NCBI RefSeq assembly: GCF_019655055.1
Contig: NZ_BPFA01000020.1
Span: 31,668-95,667, forward strand
Length of the DNA stretch: 64,000 bases
Direction: 5' to 3'
DNA from: Shewanella sp. MBTL60-112-B2
Lineage (GTDB): Bacteria > Pseudomonadota > Gammaproteobacteria > Enterobacterales > Shewanellaceae
Shown here piece by piece: positions 7,146-16,574 of this stretch. Each line of letters starts with the position of its first letter. The stretch's first letter is position 1. The translations under genes were made by a program, and so were the position numbers. Below the pieces are notes generated by a model. That model ran no database searches. It was not told where the DNA came from and worked only from the letters and a program-made list of their open reading frames with translations.

Positions 7146-8155
7146 CCTTTCGTTACCTTGAACAAACCGCCAATTGCAGTTGCAAGCTCTGAGCTACGAT
7201 TTGGGTTGCGTAGTTGAGCGAGTAGCTGCGTGCGAATTAATGGAATAGCCACAATATCAGCAAAAATCTGGTTAAAGAAGTGTTGTTGCTGTTTTGCTAA
7301 GGCTTCTAAGTAGATAGTGAGAGTTTGCTCATCTTTTAATGCCGACCAGTTTCGCGCGGCGATGGTAATAAGCATCTCGGCAGATAATGCGTTTGCGACA
7401 TTTAAGCTAGCAATAGCTTGCTGGCTTAGTGTCGGGTGAGATGCTAAAGCACGCAGGAAATAGGCCTTATCGTTTTCTTCTGCACTATCTAACTTATTGA
7501 ATACTTTTAGCGCGAGCGTTTCATCAATATTTAAGTGTTCTAAGCATTGGCACACCGCGACTTGAACCTCTGTAGCCCAATTATCAAAACCCTGTGTCAG
7601 CTGAGCCAGATGATCCAGTTCGTTGGCTCTGACGCATACATCTGCAATACCTTGTAAGCCGATATTTTGCCACTGCTCAGATGGATACTGTCCAGATATG
7701 TATTGATAAGCAAACTCATATTGTGGGGATGCTTTTTGTGCTAGTTGCTTACGGACTAAGGCGTTAAATACTGCCAGCTTTTCTTGGCTAGGTTTAAAAT
7801 TAAATGGGTGGTTAGCCAACTGTTCTTGCTGCTGCTCGGTTAATGGCTGAGTAGGATCTCGTCCCAGAGCTTCGACTATCATTTTGATGAATTGCGTTCG
7901 TGGTGCAGGAGACAATAATCCACGCTCATCGAGAGGCAGTTTAATAAACCATATATAGTGCTGCTGGCTGGCATCCCAAAACACAATGGCAAATTGCGCG
8001 TGCCCTTGGATTGGCGAAGGGTAGGGGCAATGTAGTTCTTCTATCTGATGAAATGCCATCATATCGATATGTTGTACTCGACGGCCCATGTCATAAACTT
8101 GGAATTGAGTATTAGCCGTTTTTAAAAAATCATTGAGGGTCGTTATTTGAGTCAT
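7142..8155 (-). CDS. DUF3549 family protein
   Basis: A 337-residue soluble protein. The N-terminal part with FQVYDMGRRVQHIDMMAFHQIEE and WFIKLPLDERGLLSPAPRTQFIKMIVEALG matches the DUF3549 family as I remember it. The C-terminal two thirds is helical and repeat-like, with segments such as VAVCQCLEHLNIDETLALKVFNKLDS and YFLRALASHPTLSQQAI that suggest a HEAT-like scaffold. No catalytic motif is apparent. It is the first gene of a coupled pair with the DUF3301 gene and divergent from yqcC. The family is restricted to gammaproteobacteria as far as I recall and has no known role. Confidence 0.8.
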   Translation of the reverse strand: MTQITTLNDFLKTANTQFQVYDMGRRVQHIDMMAFHQIEELHCPYPSPIQGHAQFAIVFWDASQQHYIWFIKLPLDERGLLSPAPRTQFIKMIVEALGRDPTQPLTEQQQEQLANHPFNFKPSQEKLAVFNALVRKQLAQKASPQYEFAYQYISGQYPSEQWQNIGLQGIADVCVRANELDHLAQLTQGFDNWATEVQVAVCQCLEHLNIDETLALKVFNKLDSAEENDKAYFLRALASHPTLSQQAIASLNVANALSAEMLITIAARNWSALKDEQTLTIYLEALAKQQQHFFNQIFADIVAIPLIRTQLLAQLRNPNRSSELATAIGGLFKVTKG

Positions 8156-8276
8156 ATCGTTATCGAGTGTAGGTTAATTAGCGCATATTATAGGGATAAG
8201 TGTGTCTAGATGGTATCATCTCGCGCTAATTTTCCAGTGTTGAAAAGATTAAATTGATGACAGTGAGAGGGGCTAA

Positions 8277-8597
8277 TTGATTACTTTAATTGTAAGGGAG
8301 AAGCTATTAGCTTTAGAAACAGAGTTAGCCAAGCACAGCTTATTGAGTACAGCTGTGCCAACAGAGCAAGCATTGGCGAGCACCGCTCCTTTTGCATGCG
8401 ACGTTATGCCATTTGAGCAATGGTTACAGTTTATATTCTTACCGAAAATGCATTACTTGATAGATAATCAAATACCGCTTCCTACAGCGATATCGATAGC
8501 GCCAATGGCAGAACATGTGTGGGCCGCTAACATTGAGTATAAGCGAATCATTCAATTGCTCACAGAGCTTGATGCACTGCTGACTCAAGCACCATAA
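8277..8597 (+). CDS. yqcC: YqcC family protein (DUF446)
   Basis: About 106 residues, soluble, all-helical. The segment PFACDVMPFEQWLQFIFLPKMHYLIDNQIPLP is the signature of the YqcC/DUF446 family, whose fold is a helical bundle of unknown function. A stop codon lies directly upstream in frame, so the TTG used here is the earliest possible start; a GAGAGGGG purine run 5 bases before it supports this. It lies 23 bases before truC, in the same order as in E. coli, and the family is often next to or near this pseudouridine synthase gene. Confidence 0.85.
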   Translation: MITLIVREKLLALETELAKHSLLSTAVPTEQALASTAPFACDVMPFEQWLQFIFLPKMHYLIDNQIPLPTAISIAPMAEHVWAANIEYKRIIQLLTELDALLTQAP

Positions 8598-8620
8598 CGG
8601 TATTACAAGAGATACGTACA

Positions 8621-9475
8621 ATGAGTGATAACACTAAAAAGACTCCCCAAAGCGAACAACTTGATGAAAGCTTGCTTGAACAAGACTTAAGTCAAGATGC
8701 AGAGCAAGAGATAGCACCGCACATCGAAGTGCTATTTGAAGATGATGATATTGTTGTGATCCACAAGCCTGCAGGCTTGTTAGTACATCGCAGCTATCTG
8801 GCGAGACGTGAGCGTTTTTTTGCTATGCAACTGACCCGGGATCTTGTTGGCTGCCATGTATTCCCTGTACACAGACTAGATAGACCTACGTCAGGTATTT
8901 TACTGTTTGCTAAAAGTAGTGAAATGGCGAATGTCCTATGCGAGCAGTTTGCTGCTCATACCGTTGAGAAAGAATATTTAGCGATTGTTCGTGGCAATAT
9001 GCATGAGGCTGCAACGCTAGACTATGCCCTCAAAGAGGAACTCGATGAGCTAGGGGATAAAGATGTTGATCCTAATAAGGCTGCGCAAGATGCAGTAACT
9101 AGCTATCAGCCTTTATTAAATAGTGAGATCCCATTTTCATCTGGTCGTTATGCAACGAGTCGTTTCGCCTTGGTACAGCTTTCTCCACACACTGGCCGTA
9201 AACATCAATTAAGACGTCATATGGCCCATTTACGTCACCCTATTCTTGGTGATACAACTCATGGTGACGGTAAACAGAATAAGTTCTTCCGTAGCCACTT
9301 TGGCATTAATCGATTGTGGTTAATCGCGAAGAAGCTGAGTTTTAACCATCCGAGAAGCGGTGAGCGCATGAGTGTTGAAACTGAGCTGGAGGCGGAGTGG
9401 TTAACCTTATTTGAAGGTCTAGGTTGGCATGAGGAGACACTATCTGTGGATCCCCTGCCGATTATCATAGCTTGA
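8621..9475 (+). CDS. truC: tRNA pseudouridine(65) synthase TruC
   Basis: TruC converts uridine 65 in the T stem of certain tRNAs to pseudouridine. The RluA-family catalytic motif is present at about residues 83-92 as HRLDRPTSGI, with the nucleophilic Asp in RLD; VLFEDDDIVVIHKPAGLLVH and HTGRKHQLRRHMAHLRHPILGD are further family blocks. The 284 residues include an acidic, low-complexity N-terminal extension of about 30 residues not typical of E. coli TruC, so the true start could be slightly later, although GTACA-ATG is the only nearby ATG with a reasonable upstream purine run. It is cotranscribed with yqcC. Confidence 0.93.
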   Translation: MSDNTKKTPQSEQLDESLLEQDLSQDAEQEIAPHIEVLFEDDDIVVIHKPAGLLVHRSYLARRERFFAMQLTRDLVGCHVFPVHRLDRPTSGILLFAKSSEMANVLCEQFAAHTVEKEYLAIVRGNMHEAATLDYALKEELDELGDKDVDPNKAAQDAVTSYQPLLNSEIPFSSGRYATSRFALVQLSPHTGRKHQLRRHMAHLRHPILGDTTHGDGKQNKFFRSHFGINRLWLIAKKLSFNHPRSGERMSVETELEAEWLTLFEGLGWHEETLSVDPLPIIIA

Positions 9476-9838
9476 TACCTTAGAGGCAATCGATAATCGG
9501 CATTGCGTTTAGCGTTGTTAGCTACAAAAGATTGATTTAGCTCTATGCTTTATCTCTCTATTGATTCTAGGTTTTTTGTTGAGTTTTCTCTTTGCTTGAG
9601 TCGAGTTCAAGGTTACTAATCGGACTCATACTTAATTTGAAGCACTGAACCGTATGGAAGTAGCACATCCTGCGAACGTGGGCACTACGTTGAAGATGTT
9701 TTCGGTGTCTTTGTCTGCAAGAGTGTCTCATTGAGGTGGATCCTTGTTAGCATTCACTTCTTGATTGCGACAACGCTTGCCGCGACGTTTATCAGTATGG
9801 TAAGGATATAACTAAATGGCTTTTAGGCGAAGTAAAAC
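9476..9838. other. 363-bp gap between truC and yqcA with possible dispersed repeat and leader peptide
   Basis: No full gene is present. A 26-codon frame starting at 9654 and an 8-codon frame MAFRRSKT (9816-9842) are visible. The latter has AAGGA about 10 bases before its ATG, and its TGA overlaps the yqcA start as ATGA, so it could act as a coupled leader peptide. The peptide-like strings in this gap remind me of spurious hypothetical proteins annotated many times in Shewanella genomes, which would make it a dispersed intergenic repeat; that is memory, not a search. In E. coli the two flanking genes are close together. Confidence 0.35.
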
Positions 9839-10303
9839 ATGAAAAAAGTGAATCTAGTTTTTGGAACAGTTTACGGCGGTGCTCAGTATGTCGCAGAAAC
9901 ATTGCAAGGTGCATTACTCGAATTAGGTCGAGAAGTAAATCTGTATCAACCTGAACAGCTTATGGGCTTTGTGCCACCAGAGAATGAATTATTATTGCTA
10001 GTATGTTCCACAACTGGGCAGGGTGATATTCCCGATGATATTCAACCTTGGTTTAATGAGATGAAGTCGAAGGCACCATACTTACCCAACCTTAGATTTG
10101 GCTTAATTGCGCTGGGTGACTCAAGCTATGAGACATACTGCGGAGCGGGTGAACAGTTCTTAAGTTTATTTGAAGAACTCGGGGCTAAACCACTTGGTGA
10201 ATTTTTAAAAATTGACGCGGGTGAAACAATGGAACCAGAAGTAGAGGCATTAGATTGGCTACCTCATTGGAATAAGCTTATTGATACTGAGCTTGCAGCT
10301 TAA
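9839..10303 (+). CDS. yqcA: Flavodoxin-like protein YqcA
   Basis: A 154-residue cytosolic flavodoxin-type electron carrier binding FMN. The phosphate-binding loop is at the N-terminus (GTVYGGAQYVAETL), and the FMN-ring loops are at STTGQGDIPDD near residue 59 and GLIALGDSSYETYCGAG near residue 89, as in the MioC/YqcA short-chain group. It follows truC as in E. coli, but behind a 363-bp gap. Its ATG overlaps the stop of an 8-codon leader frame (ATGA). Electron donor and acceptor are not known. A bidirectional terminator follows. Confidence 0.9.
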   Translation: MKKVNLVFGTVYGGAQYVAETLQGALLELGREVNLYQPEQLMGFVPPENELLLLVCSTTGQGDIPDDIQPWFNEMKSKAPYLPNLRFGLIALGDSSYETYCGAGEQFLSLFEELGAKPLGEFLKIDAGETMEPEVEALDWLPHWNKLIDTELAA

Positions 10304-10343
10304 AACATTAATGATTGAAATTTAATCTTGTTATCATGAGCTG

Positions 10344-10375
10344 ACAATAAAAGAGGTTTAAGCCTCTTTTATTGT
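10344..10375. terminator. Bidirectional terminator after yqcA
   Basis: A 13-bp stem (ACAATAAAAGAGG / CCTCTTTTATTGT) with a TTTAAG loop between converging yqcA and the DUF3718 gene. The A/T-rich base of the stem gives U-rich ends in both directions. Confidence 0.85.
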
Positions 10376-10388
10376 TTATATCAAAACC

Positions 10389-10733
10389 TTATTCATAGTT
10401 GACGGCGTAAATCTCTGCATCGTATTCAGTCATTGCGATATCTTTAATGGTTACTGTTCCTTGGTTGTATGGGGCAATTCTCTTAGCCGTTTTGTCGGCT
10501 CCAGCACTGACAGCGAAGTTATAAAAACTTTCACCATTACACACTAAGCGCGGAAAAACTCTACGCTTATTGATGCGGTTTTCTTTCATAGTTCTGTTGA
10601 ATTGGAAAACACTATTACTTGCTCCAGCCTTACAAACGGCGATAAGTGTGTTTTCTAATTGAGGTGACATAGCTGCCGAAGCGCCAAATGACATTGCTAG
10701 CGCGGCTCCTGCTAAAACGTACGTTTTAATCAT
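10389..10733 (-). CDS. Exported DUF3718 family protein
   Basis: About 114 residues with a Sec signal peptide (MIKTYVLAGAALAMSFGASA, cleavage expected after the ASA). The mature protein has two cysteines (AVCKAGASN and RLVCNGESF) that could form one disulfide, consistent with a periplasmic location and the DUF3718 family as I recall it. The ATG is chosen because AAGGAG lies 6 bases upstream and the signal peptide starts there; an upstream in-frame ATG adds seven residues. Function unknown. It is transcribed toward yqcA, with a shared terminator. Confidence 0.8.
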   Translation of the reverse strand: MIKTYVLAGAALAMSFGASAAMSPQLENTLIAVCKAGASNSVFQFNRTMKENRINKRRVFPRLVCNGESFYNFAVSAGADKTAKRIAPYNQGTVTIKDIAMTEYDAEIYAVNYE

Positions 10734-10886
10734 GTCTTGCTCCTTCACTCTCATTGGGGTTCACATTTGAGTAAAGCTTAATGTCCTATATTCACCTCAT
10801 TAACTGTGAAAGAGTTGTATCAAAATGTTGAGAATGGCACAGAGTGTGTCTATAGGTGTCAAAGTGTGTCAATTGTGAAAGAATAA

Positions 10887-10915
10887 GAAAAAACCCGCCA
10901 TAGGCGGGTTTTTTC
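10887..10915. terminator. Terminator downstream of dapD
   Basis: A 13-bp stem (GAAAAAACCCGCC / GGCGGGTTTTTTC) with a three-base loop. The A run on one side and T run on the other allow function on the minus strand for dapD. Confidence 0.92.
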
Positions 10916-10941
10916 GTTTTATAGCGATAAGCTATAAGGGC

Positions 10942-11766
10942 TTAATCTACGATACGTAATAGCTCGTTGATCCCCACTTTACCTCGAGTCTTCTCATCAA
11001 CTTTCTTAACGATGATGGCAGCATATAGGCTGTAAGTGCCACACTTCGAAGGTAGGTTACCAGCAACAACCACCGAACCAGCAGGAACACGGCCGTAATG
11101 AACTTCACCAGTTTCACGGTCGAAAATACGCGTGCTTTGGCCGATGTATACGCCCATTGAAATCACGCTACCTTCTTCAACGATAACGCCCTCAACAATT
11201 TCAGAACGCGCACCAATGAAGCAGTTGTCTTCAATAATGGTTGGGCCTGCTTGTAATGGCTCTAAAACACCACCGATACCGACACCACCAGACAAGTGAA
11301 CATTCTTACCAATTTGTGCACAAGAGCCTACGGTAGCCCATGTATCAACCATAGAGCCTTCATCAACATAAGCACCTAGGTTAACATAAGATGGCATTAG
11401 AACTGTGTTCTTACCAATAAATGAGCCCTTGCGAACCGCAGCTGGTGGTACAACACGAATAGCTTCTTTACGGAAACGAGCTTCGTCATAATCGGCAAAT
11501 TTCATTGGCACTTTGTCGAAGTATTTGGTTTCTGCGCCATCGATTACTTGGTTATCGAAAATGCGGAAAGAAAGCAAAACCGCTTTCTTTAACCATTGAT
11601 GCACGTGCCACTCACCATCAATCTTTTCAGCAACTCTGGCTTCGCCAGTGTCTAGCATTGCAATGGCTTTCTCAACATCAGCGCGAACACTCGGTTCAAC
11701 AGTTGCTGGTGTGATCTCTGCGCGCGCTTCAAAAGCCGCCTCAATACGTTGGCGTAAAGCCTCCAT
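10942..11766 (-). CDS. dapD: 2,3,4,5-tetrahydropyridine-2,6-dicarboxylate N-succinyltransferase DapD
   Basis: DapD transfers succinyl from succinyl-CoA to tetrahydrodipicolinate in the succinylase branch of diaminopimelate and lysine synthesis, feeding peptidoglycan. The 274-residue length matches the family. The N-terminal helical domain ends near residue 95; then a left-handed beta-helix of hexapeptide repeats follows ([53 protein letters not shown]). GGGAGAAGTAA before the ATG supplies the ribosome binding site. It lies 31 bases downstream of glnD in the same orientation, the map-glnD-dapD order I recall from E. coli. Confidence 0.97.
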   Translation of the reverse strand: MEALRQRIEAAFEARAEITPATVEPSVRADVEKAIAMLDTGEARVAEKIDGEWHVHQWLKKAVLLSFRIFDNQVIDGAETKYFDKVPMKFADYDEARFRKEAIRVVPPAAVRKGSFIGKNTVLMPSYVNLGAYVDEGSMVDTWATVGSCAQIGKNVHLSGGVGIGGVLEPLQAGPTIIEDNCFIGARSEIVEGVIVEEGSVISMGVYIGQSTRIFDRETGEVHYGRVPAGSVVVAGNLPSKCGTYSLYAAIIVKKVDEKTRGKVGINELLRIVD

Positions 11767-11797
11767 TTACTTCTCCCAATATTTTGTTTTAAAAAAT

Positions 11798-14353
11798 CTA
11801 TAAAGCACTGATCAGTGCTTCACGTAATTTAGCTTGTTGCATAGCGTCGAGTTGTTGTCCGTCAGCGCTTTGCAATAAAAAGAAATCTTCTGCACGTTCA
11901 CCAATAGTGGTGATCTTTGCAGCAAGCAGGGTAATTTCGCAGCGATATAGTATTTCACCGACTCTTGCGAGTAATCCTGGTGAGTCGAGTGCGATGAGTT
12001 CCATCATACTTTTACCATGGCTTCGGGTTGTAGGGAAACTCACTTGGGTTGCAACTTTAAAAGGTTTCATCTTTCTTGATAGATTTCTAAACTTTGGCAA
12101 CTTAGGTGTTTCATTACTTAAGGCTTTTATTAACGTCTTTTTGATCCCTTGGATCCGAGAAAGCTGCGATACAGGCTCGCCATCTTGTTCCAAAATAACA
12201 AAAGAGTCTAGCGCGTAGTTGTCTTTGGAAGTCATGATACTCGCGTCATGAACGGTAATATTTTTATTGTCTAATATTGCCATCACGGTGGCAAATAACT
12301 TGGGTTTGTCTTTACCGTAAACAAACAGCTCGGTACCACCGCGTGTCACATGTTTAGAGATGAGAACTAAGGTTTCATCTTGTTTATGCTTGATGATGGC
12401 TTCTGCGTGCCAAGCAATTTGATTAGGTTGGCTACGCAGAAAGTAATCGGCTTTAAAACGTTGCCACAGCGCATCCAAATCTTTTTCTTTGATGCCGCGG
12501 CGCAGTAATTCTTTCTTCGCTTTAGCTTGATGTTCACGTACTCGGGCACGAATATCGACGGGCTTTTCTTTGCCTCGGGAAAGAACGCGCTGGGTTGAAA
12601 AATAGAGATCACGCAGTAGTGAGCCTTTCCAGCTGTTCCAAGTTTTCTCATTGGTGGCACAGATATCAGCCACTGTTAGGCAATACAGGTAACTTAAATG
12701 CACTGCATCGCGTACACGTTCAGCGAAATCAGCAACCACATCAGGGTCTGAAATATCGCGGCGCTGGGCAGTAACAGACATAACGAGATGATTTTCAACT
12801 AGCCAACTGACTAGGCGTCCATCATGATCATTCATGCCATGTAGCTTACAAAAATCTAAAGCATCGGTAGCGCCAAGTTTACTATGATCGCCACCTCGAC
12901 CCTTGGCGATATCGTGAAAAATTGCAGCTAACACCAATAAGCCCTTTTTAGGTAACTGGTTTATTAGTACTGAACCAAGAGGGAACTCCTCTTTTTGTTC
13001 GGGCTGAGAAAAACTCTCGATATTGAGTAGTAATCTATGGGTATGTTCGTCAACGGTATAAGCATGGAATAGGTCAAATTGCATTTGACCTTCGATGGCC
13101 CGCCAAGCAGGGAGATACGCCGACAGTACGCCGTGTTTATGCATCAATGAAAGAGCCACTATGCCTCGTGGGTGACGCAGGATCTGCATAAACAGTTGAC
13201 GGCAGGATTCATGATACATAAGAGCTTGAGGCTGTGCGCGCCTGGCTCGACGCAAGCTGCGTAGCGTTGCAGCATAAATGGATTTGATATTAGAGTTCTT
13301 AGCGACCCATAAAAACAGTTTTAGGATATTTTCTGGGCTATCGAATAGATCGTAGCTCAAGCTCTCAATAAATTTGCCCCGACGCTGAAACTGTTCATCA
13401 ATTGGCACCACTTCTAAGGCTTTGATATGGCCTAGCGTTGCTCGCTTGAACAGCTGAAGTAGCATCTGATTGAGCTCCATTACACGCCTAACGGTGCGGT
13501 AGTAGTTCTTCATCATTTGCTCGACAGCTAATTGGGTATTGTCTTCGTAACCCATCAACTTAGCAACTTGAGGTTGCAGGTCGAATAATAAACGGTTTTC
13601 GTCACGCCCAGATATAAGGTGTAATGAACATCGCAATTGCCATAAAAAGTCTTGCGCTTCGAGTAATTCATCAAGCTCAATAGGTTCTAAAAACCCATGA
13701 AATACGAGTTCTTCAAACTTTTCAGCATTGAAGTGGCGCATGGCTACCCAAGCGACGGTTTGAATGTCTCTAAGTCCACCTGGACAGCTTTTTAGATTTG
13801 GCTCTAAGTCAAACGCATTAGCACGGCTATGACGGGCGGCCTGCTCATCGCGTTTAGCGACATAAAAATCACTACTTGGCCAAAAGTCATCTTGGCGAAT
13901 ATTGCGATAAAGCAGAGTAAAGAGGGCCTGAGGACCACATAAAAGGCGTGACTCGAGTAGGTTGGTCGCAACGGTAATGTCAGCCCGTCCTTGCTCTAAT
14001 GTCTCTTCGATACTGCGAACGCTATGGCCAACTTCGAGTCCGGCATCCCAAATAAAGGCGATGAATGCACTTAATGCCTGTTCGGCGTCATATGATAACT
14101 CGCCTTCGGTTAAAAAGAGCAGGTCTACATCGGATTGAGGGTGTAATGCTCCACGGCCATAGCCGCCCACAGCAATGAGAGCTATGGGGTATTGTTGTAG
14201 ATTGTGTGCACTCCATTGCTGCTGAAGTAACTTATCGACATGCTGACAGCGAGTACTCACGATCGAGCGAATATCTGATTTCGCGTTAAAGCTTTCCAGT
14301 ATCGTTTGGTTTAAGTCGATTAAAGCGTTTTTGGCAGATTGTGCACTATTCAT
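11798..14353 (-). CDS. glnD: Bifunctional uridylyltransferase/uridylyl-removing enzyme GlnD
   Basis: GlnD senses glutamine and modifies PII proteins (GlnB/GlnK): uridylylation when nitrogen is short, de-uridylylation when glutamine is high. All domains are visible in the 851 residues: nucleotidyltransferase motif [19 protein letters not shown] near residue 65, an HD hydrolase domain with [16 protein letters not shown] near residue 480, and two C-terminal ACT domains starting near residues 680 ([18 protein letters not shown]) and 790 ([18 protein letters not shown]). I use the ATG with GAAGAG 5 bases upstream; a TTG codon directly before it is in frame. It is followed closely by dapD. Confidence 0.97.
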   Translation of the reverse strand: MNSAQSAKNALIDLNQTILESFNAKSDIRSIVSTRCQHVDKLLQQQWSAHNLQQYPIALIAVGGYGRGALHPQSDVDLLFLTEGELSYDAEQALSAFIAFIWDAGLEVGHSVRSIEETLEQGRADITVATNLLESRLLCGPQALFTLLYRNIRQDDFWPSSDFYVAKRDEQAARHSRANAFDLEPNLKSCPGGLRDIQTVAWVAMRHFNAEKFEELVFHGFLEPIELDELLEAQDFLWQLRCSLHLISGRDENRLLFDLQPQVAKLMGYEDNTQLAVEQMMKNYYRTVRRVMELNQMLLQLFKRATLGHIKALEVVPIDEQFQRRGKFIESLSYDLFDSPENILKLFLWVAKNSNIKSIYAATLRSLRRARRAQPQALMYHESCRQLFMQILRHPRGIVALSLMHKHGVLSAYLPAWRAIEGQMQFDLFHAYTVDEHTHRLLLNIESFSQPEQKEEFPLGSVLINQLPKKGLLVLAAIFHDIAKGRGGDHSKLGATDALDFCKLHGMNDHDGRLVSWLVENHLVMSVTAQRRDISDPDVVADFAERVRDAVHLSYLYCLTVADICATNEKTWNSWKGSLLRDLYFSTQRVLSRGKEKPVDIRARVREHQAKAKKELLRRGIKEKDLDALWQRFKADYFLRSQPNQIAWHAEAIIKHKQDETLVLISKHVTRGGTELFVYGKDKPKLFATVMAILDNKNITVHDASIMTSKDNYALDSFVILEQDGEPVSQLSRIQGIKKTLIKALSNETPKLPKFRNLSRKMKPFKVATQVSFPTTRSHGKSMMELIALDSPGLLARVGEILYRCEITLLAAKITTIGERAEDFFLLQSADGQQLDAMQQAKLREALISAL

Positions 14354-14567
14354 CAAATCTCTTCTTCGAGAACGGATCCGTTGACAACGATTATCTATGC
14401 AAAAACCACGAATTTAAAGGGCTTTATGGTGATTAATGACGAGTAGGCTAAGAATAATGAAACTTGCTTTATTTTGGTGCGGATTTTCCAGCCTAATTCG
14501 GACGTGAGGTGACAGAATCTCGATTTGTATGGTGAATAGTGGCGCTGTTCTTGAGGGAGCTAAAAAC

Positions 14568-14593
14568 AAAAAGCGTGCTTAAGCACGCTTTTT
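14568..14593 (-). terminator. Terminator downstream of map
   Basis: A 26-base near-perfect palindrome (AAAAAGCGTGCTT / AAGCACGCTTTTT) about 25 bases after the map stop codon, with a T run on the minus strand. Confidence 0.9.
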
Positions 14594-14616
14594 AGACATT
14601 AATTTGGACTAAATTA

Positions 14617-15417
14617 TTAGTGATTTATTACGCGAGGTAAGTCAGTCTCTTCTTCACGCAGGGTCAACACTTCTACACCAGTCTTAGTCACTAAAAGAGT
14701 GTGTTCCCACTGTGCAGAGTTTTTACCATCAGAAGTGGTAACCGTCCAGTTGTCCTTCTTATCTAACACACTGGTATGACGGCCCGCGTTAATCATTGGC
14801 TCGATAGTAAAACACATACCGGCTTTAAGAACGGTTTTGTCATTATTTTTATAATGCATAACTTGTGGCTCTTCATGGAAGCCAGCGCCAATACCATGAC
14901 CGCAGTAATCGGTCACAATGCTGTACTTCTCTAGGCCAGTCTTCTTCGACTTGATGAATTTTTCAATCAAGGTACCGATCTCACCTAGTTTCATGCCCGG
15001 TTTTACTTTTTTAATGCTGGCATAAAGTGCTTCTTGAGCGATGCGACATAGACGGACGTTCTTCGGGTTTACATCACCAATAAGGAACATTTTAGACGTG
15101 TCACCGTGGTAGCCATCTTTAATCACTGTGATATCAAGATTAACGATATCACCATCAACCAGTGGGCGGTCACTTGGAATACCATGACAGATCACATCAT
15201 TGATTGAAGTACAAATTGATTTTGGGAAGCCATGGTAATCAAGTGGAGCAGAAATAGCGTCATGCTCTTCGGTATACTTAGCGCAAATATCGTTAAGCTC
15301 GTTTGTAGTTACACCCGCTTTTACGTGTGGAGCAATCATCTCTAGCACTTGAGCGGCTAGCTTACCCGCGGCACGCATCTTTTCAATCTCTTCAGCAGTC
15401 TTAATTACTATACTCAT
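14617..15417 (-). CDS. map: Type I methionine aminopeptidase
   Basis: Map removes the initiator methionine from nascent proteins, using a two-metal site in a pita-bread fold. About 266 residues, the short type I form. Metal ligands are recognisable: Asp in VNLDITVIKDGYHGDTSK, His in YCGHGIGAGFHEEP, Glu in FTIEPMINAG and Glu in AQWEHTLLVT. The ATG before SIVIKTAEEIEKMRAAG is chosen since GAGAG lies 8 bases upstream and the family begins there; an upstream ATG adds five residues. It is divergent from rpsB as in E. coli, sharing a 294-bp control region. Confidence 0.96.
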   Translation of the reverse strand: MSIVIKTAEEIEKMRAAGKLAAQVLEMIAPHVKAGVTTNELNDICAKYTEEHDAISAPLDYHGFPKSICTSINDVICHGIPSDRPLVDGDIVNLDITVIKDGYHGDTSKMFLIGDVNPKNVRLCRIAQEALYASIKKVKPGMKLGEIGTLIEKFIKSKKTGLEKYSIVTDYCGHGIGAGFHEEPQVMHYKNNDKTVLKAGMCFTIEPMINAGRHTSVLDKKDNWTVTTSDGKNSAQWEHTLLVTKTGVEVLTLREEETDLPRVINH

Positions 15418-15488
15418 TCTAATGTCTCTCAATGTCTAAATTAGTCGTCTTTCGATATGACGAATTTGCCCAAAAACGACGTAAATAT

Positions 15489-15525
15489 TTGTGCTTTTTT
15501 TCAAATTATGGTATAAAGCGCGCCG
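15489..15525 (+). promoter_or_regulatory. rpsB promoter with GC-rich discriminator
   Basis: TTGTGC and TATAAA are separated by 17 bases and followed immediately by GCGCGCC. A GC-rich discriminator between -10 and start is typical of promoters shut down by ppGpp/DksA in the stringent response, as known for ribosomal protein and rRNA genes. The position fits rpsB, leaving a leader of roughly 185 bases. Confidence 0.7.
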
Positions 15526-15624
15526 TTATGTTTGACTCTTGTCGATCCCACCTCAAGGTGGTTCGCCCGAGTTAAGATGGCGGCCATTATACATGGCTAT
15601 TGATAAATACTAAATCACACACAT

Positions 15625-15705
15625 ATCGACACGTTCTTCGGGGTGCCCTTATCGGGTCGAAGATATGGGATATGTGGAGGTCTAACCCCTAATTTATTTA
15701 AGGTA
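15625..15705 (+). ncRNA. Structured rpsB leader (S2 autoregulation; t44-type element)
   Basis: The untranslated leader before rpsB holds a hairpin closed by CTTCG/CGAAG with inner GGG/CCC pairing, then GGAGGTCTAACCCC close to the start codon. A conserved leader in front of rpsB-tsf is known in gammaproteobacteria: it lets ribosomal protein S2 repress its own mRNA, and I recall it as the Rfam family t44. Assignment is from position and visible pairing, not from a covariance search. Confidence 0.55.
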
Positions 15706-15711
15706 AATAAA

Positions 15712-16440
15712 ATGACTACAGTTTCAATGCGCGACATGCTACAAGCCGGTGTTCACTTCGGTCACCAGACACGTTACTGGAACCCAAAGATGAAGCCATT
15801 CATCTTCGGCGCTCGTAACGGTGTACACATCATCAACCTAGAGCACACTGTACCAATGTTCAACGAAGCACTTGCTTTCATCAGCAACGTTGCATCTAAG
15901 AAAGGTAAAGTTCTTTTTGTTGGTACTAAGCGTGCTGCAAGCGAAGCTATCAAAGAAGCTGCTGTTTCTTGTGACCAGTACTATGTTGATCACCGTTGGT
16001 TAGGTGGTATGTTGACTAACTGGAAAACAGTTCGTCAATCAATCAAGCGTCTTAAAGACCTTGAAAGCCAGTCTGTAGACGGTACTTTCGACAAGCTGAC
16101 TAAGAAAGAAGCGCTAATGCGTACTCGTGAACTTGATAAGCTAGAGAAGTCTCTAGGTGGTATCAAGAACATGGCTGGCCTACCAGACGTAATTTTCGTT
16201 ATCGGTGCTGACCACGAGCATATCGCTATTAAAGAAGCTAACAACCTAGGTATTCCTGTTGTTGCTGTTGTTGATACAAACTCTTCTCCAGACGGTATCA
16301 ACTACATCATTCCTGGTAATGATGATGCTATGCGTTCTATCCGTCTATACACTCAGTCTGTTGCTGCTGCTGCGAAAGCTGGCCGTGGTCAAGACTTAGC
16401 TGTTCAAGCTGAACAAGACGGTTTCGTAGAAGCTGAATAA
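15712..16440 (+). CDS. rpsB: 30S ribosomal protein S2
   Basis: S2 binds late in 30S assembly near the head-body junction, together with S1. The 242-residue sequence starting [27 protein letters not shown] is typical, with [30 protein letters not shown] and [37 protein letters not shown] (split here across family blocks). Codon use is strongly biased to the preferred codons of highly expressed genes, as in the neighbouring tsf. The ATG is preceded by AAGG. It heads the rpsB-tsf transcript, which continues through a hairpin into tsf. Confidence 0.98.
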   Translation: MTTVSMRDMLQAGVHFGHQTRYWNPKMKPFIFGARNGVHIINLEHTVPMFNEALAFISNVASKKGKVLFVGTKRAASEAIKEAAVSCDQYYVDHRWLGGMLTNWKTVRQSIKRLKDLESQSVDGTFDKLTKKEALMRTRELDKLEKSLGGIKNMAGLPDVIFVIGADHEHIAIKEANNLGIPVVAVVDTNSSPDGINYIIPGNDDAMRSIRLYTQSVAAAAKAGRGQDLAVQAEQDGFVEAE

Positions 16441-16492
16441 TAACGGTCGATGAATTTTCATCACCCTTATTAACCAAGATACATGATTGGTG

Positions 16493-16535
16493 AACAGGGG
16501 CACTTTCATTCAAAATGATTGGCCCCTGTTTCTTA
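16493..16535 (+). terminator. Attenuating hairpin between rpsB and tsf
   Basis: A 9-bp stem (AACAGGGGC / GCCCCTGTT) with a 20-base loop and a short T-rich tail (TTTCTTATCT). It lies between two genes known to form one operon, so partial termination lowering tsf relative to rpsB is the likely function. Confidence 0.75.
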
Positions 16536-16574
16536 TCTATTGAATTTGAAAAATTATCTGTAGAGGATTTAGCA

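Noticed and set aside
9654..9734. 26-codon frame starting MEVAHPANVG as a gene
   Set aside because: No ribosome binding site, very short and inside a suspected dispersed repeat. Noted only as part of that region.
12367..12660. 97-codon frame inside glnD in another frame
   Set aside because: It overlaps fully conserved GlnD coding sequence and has no homology signal; it is a shadow of glnD.
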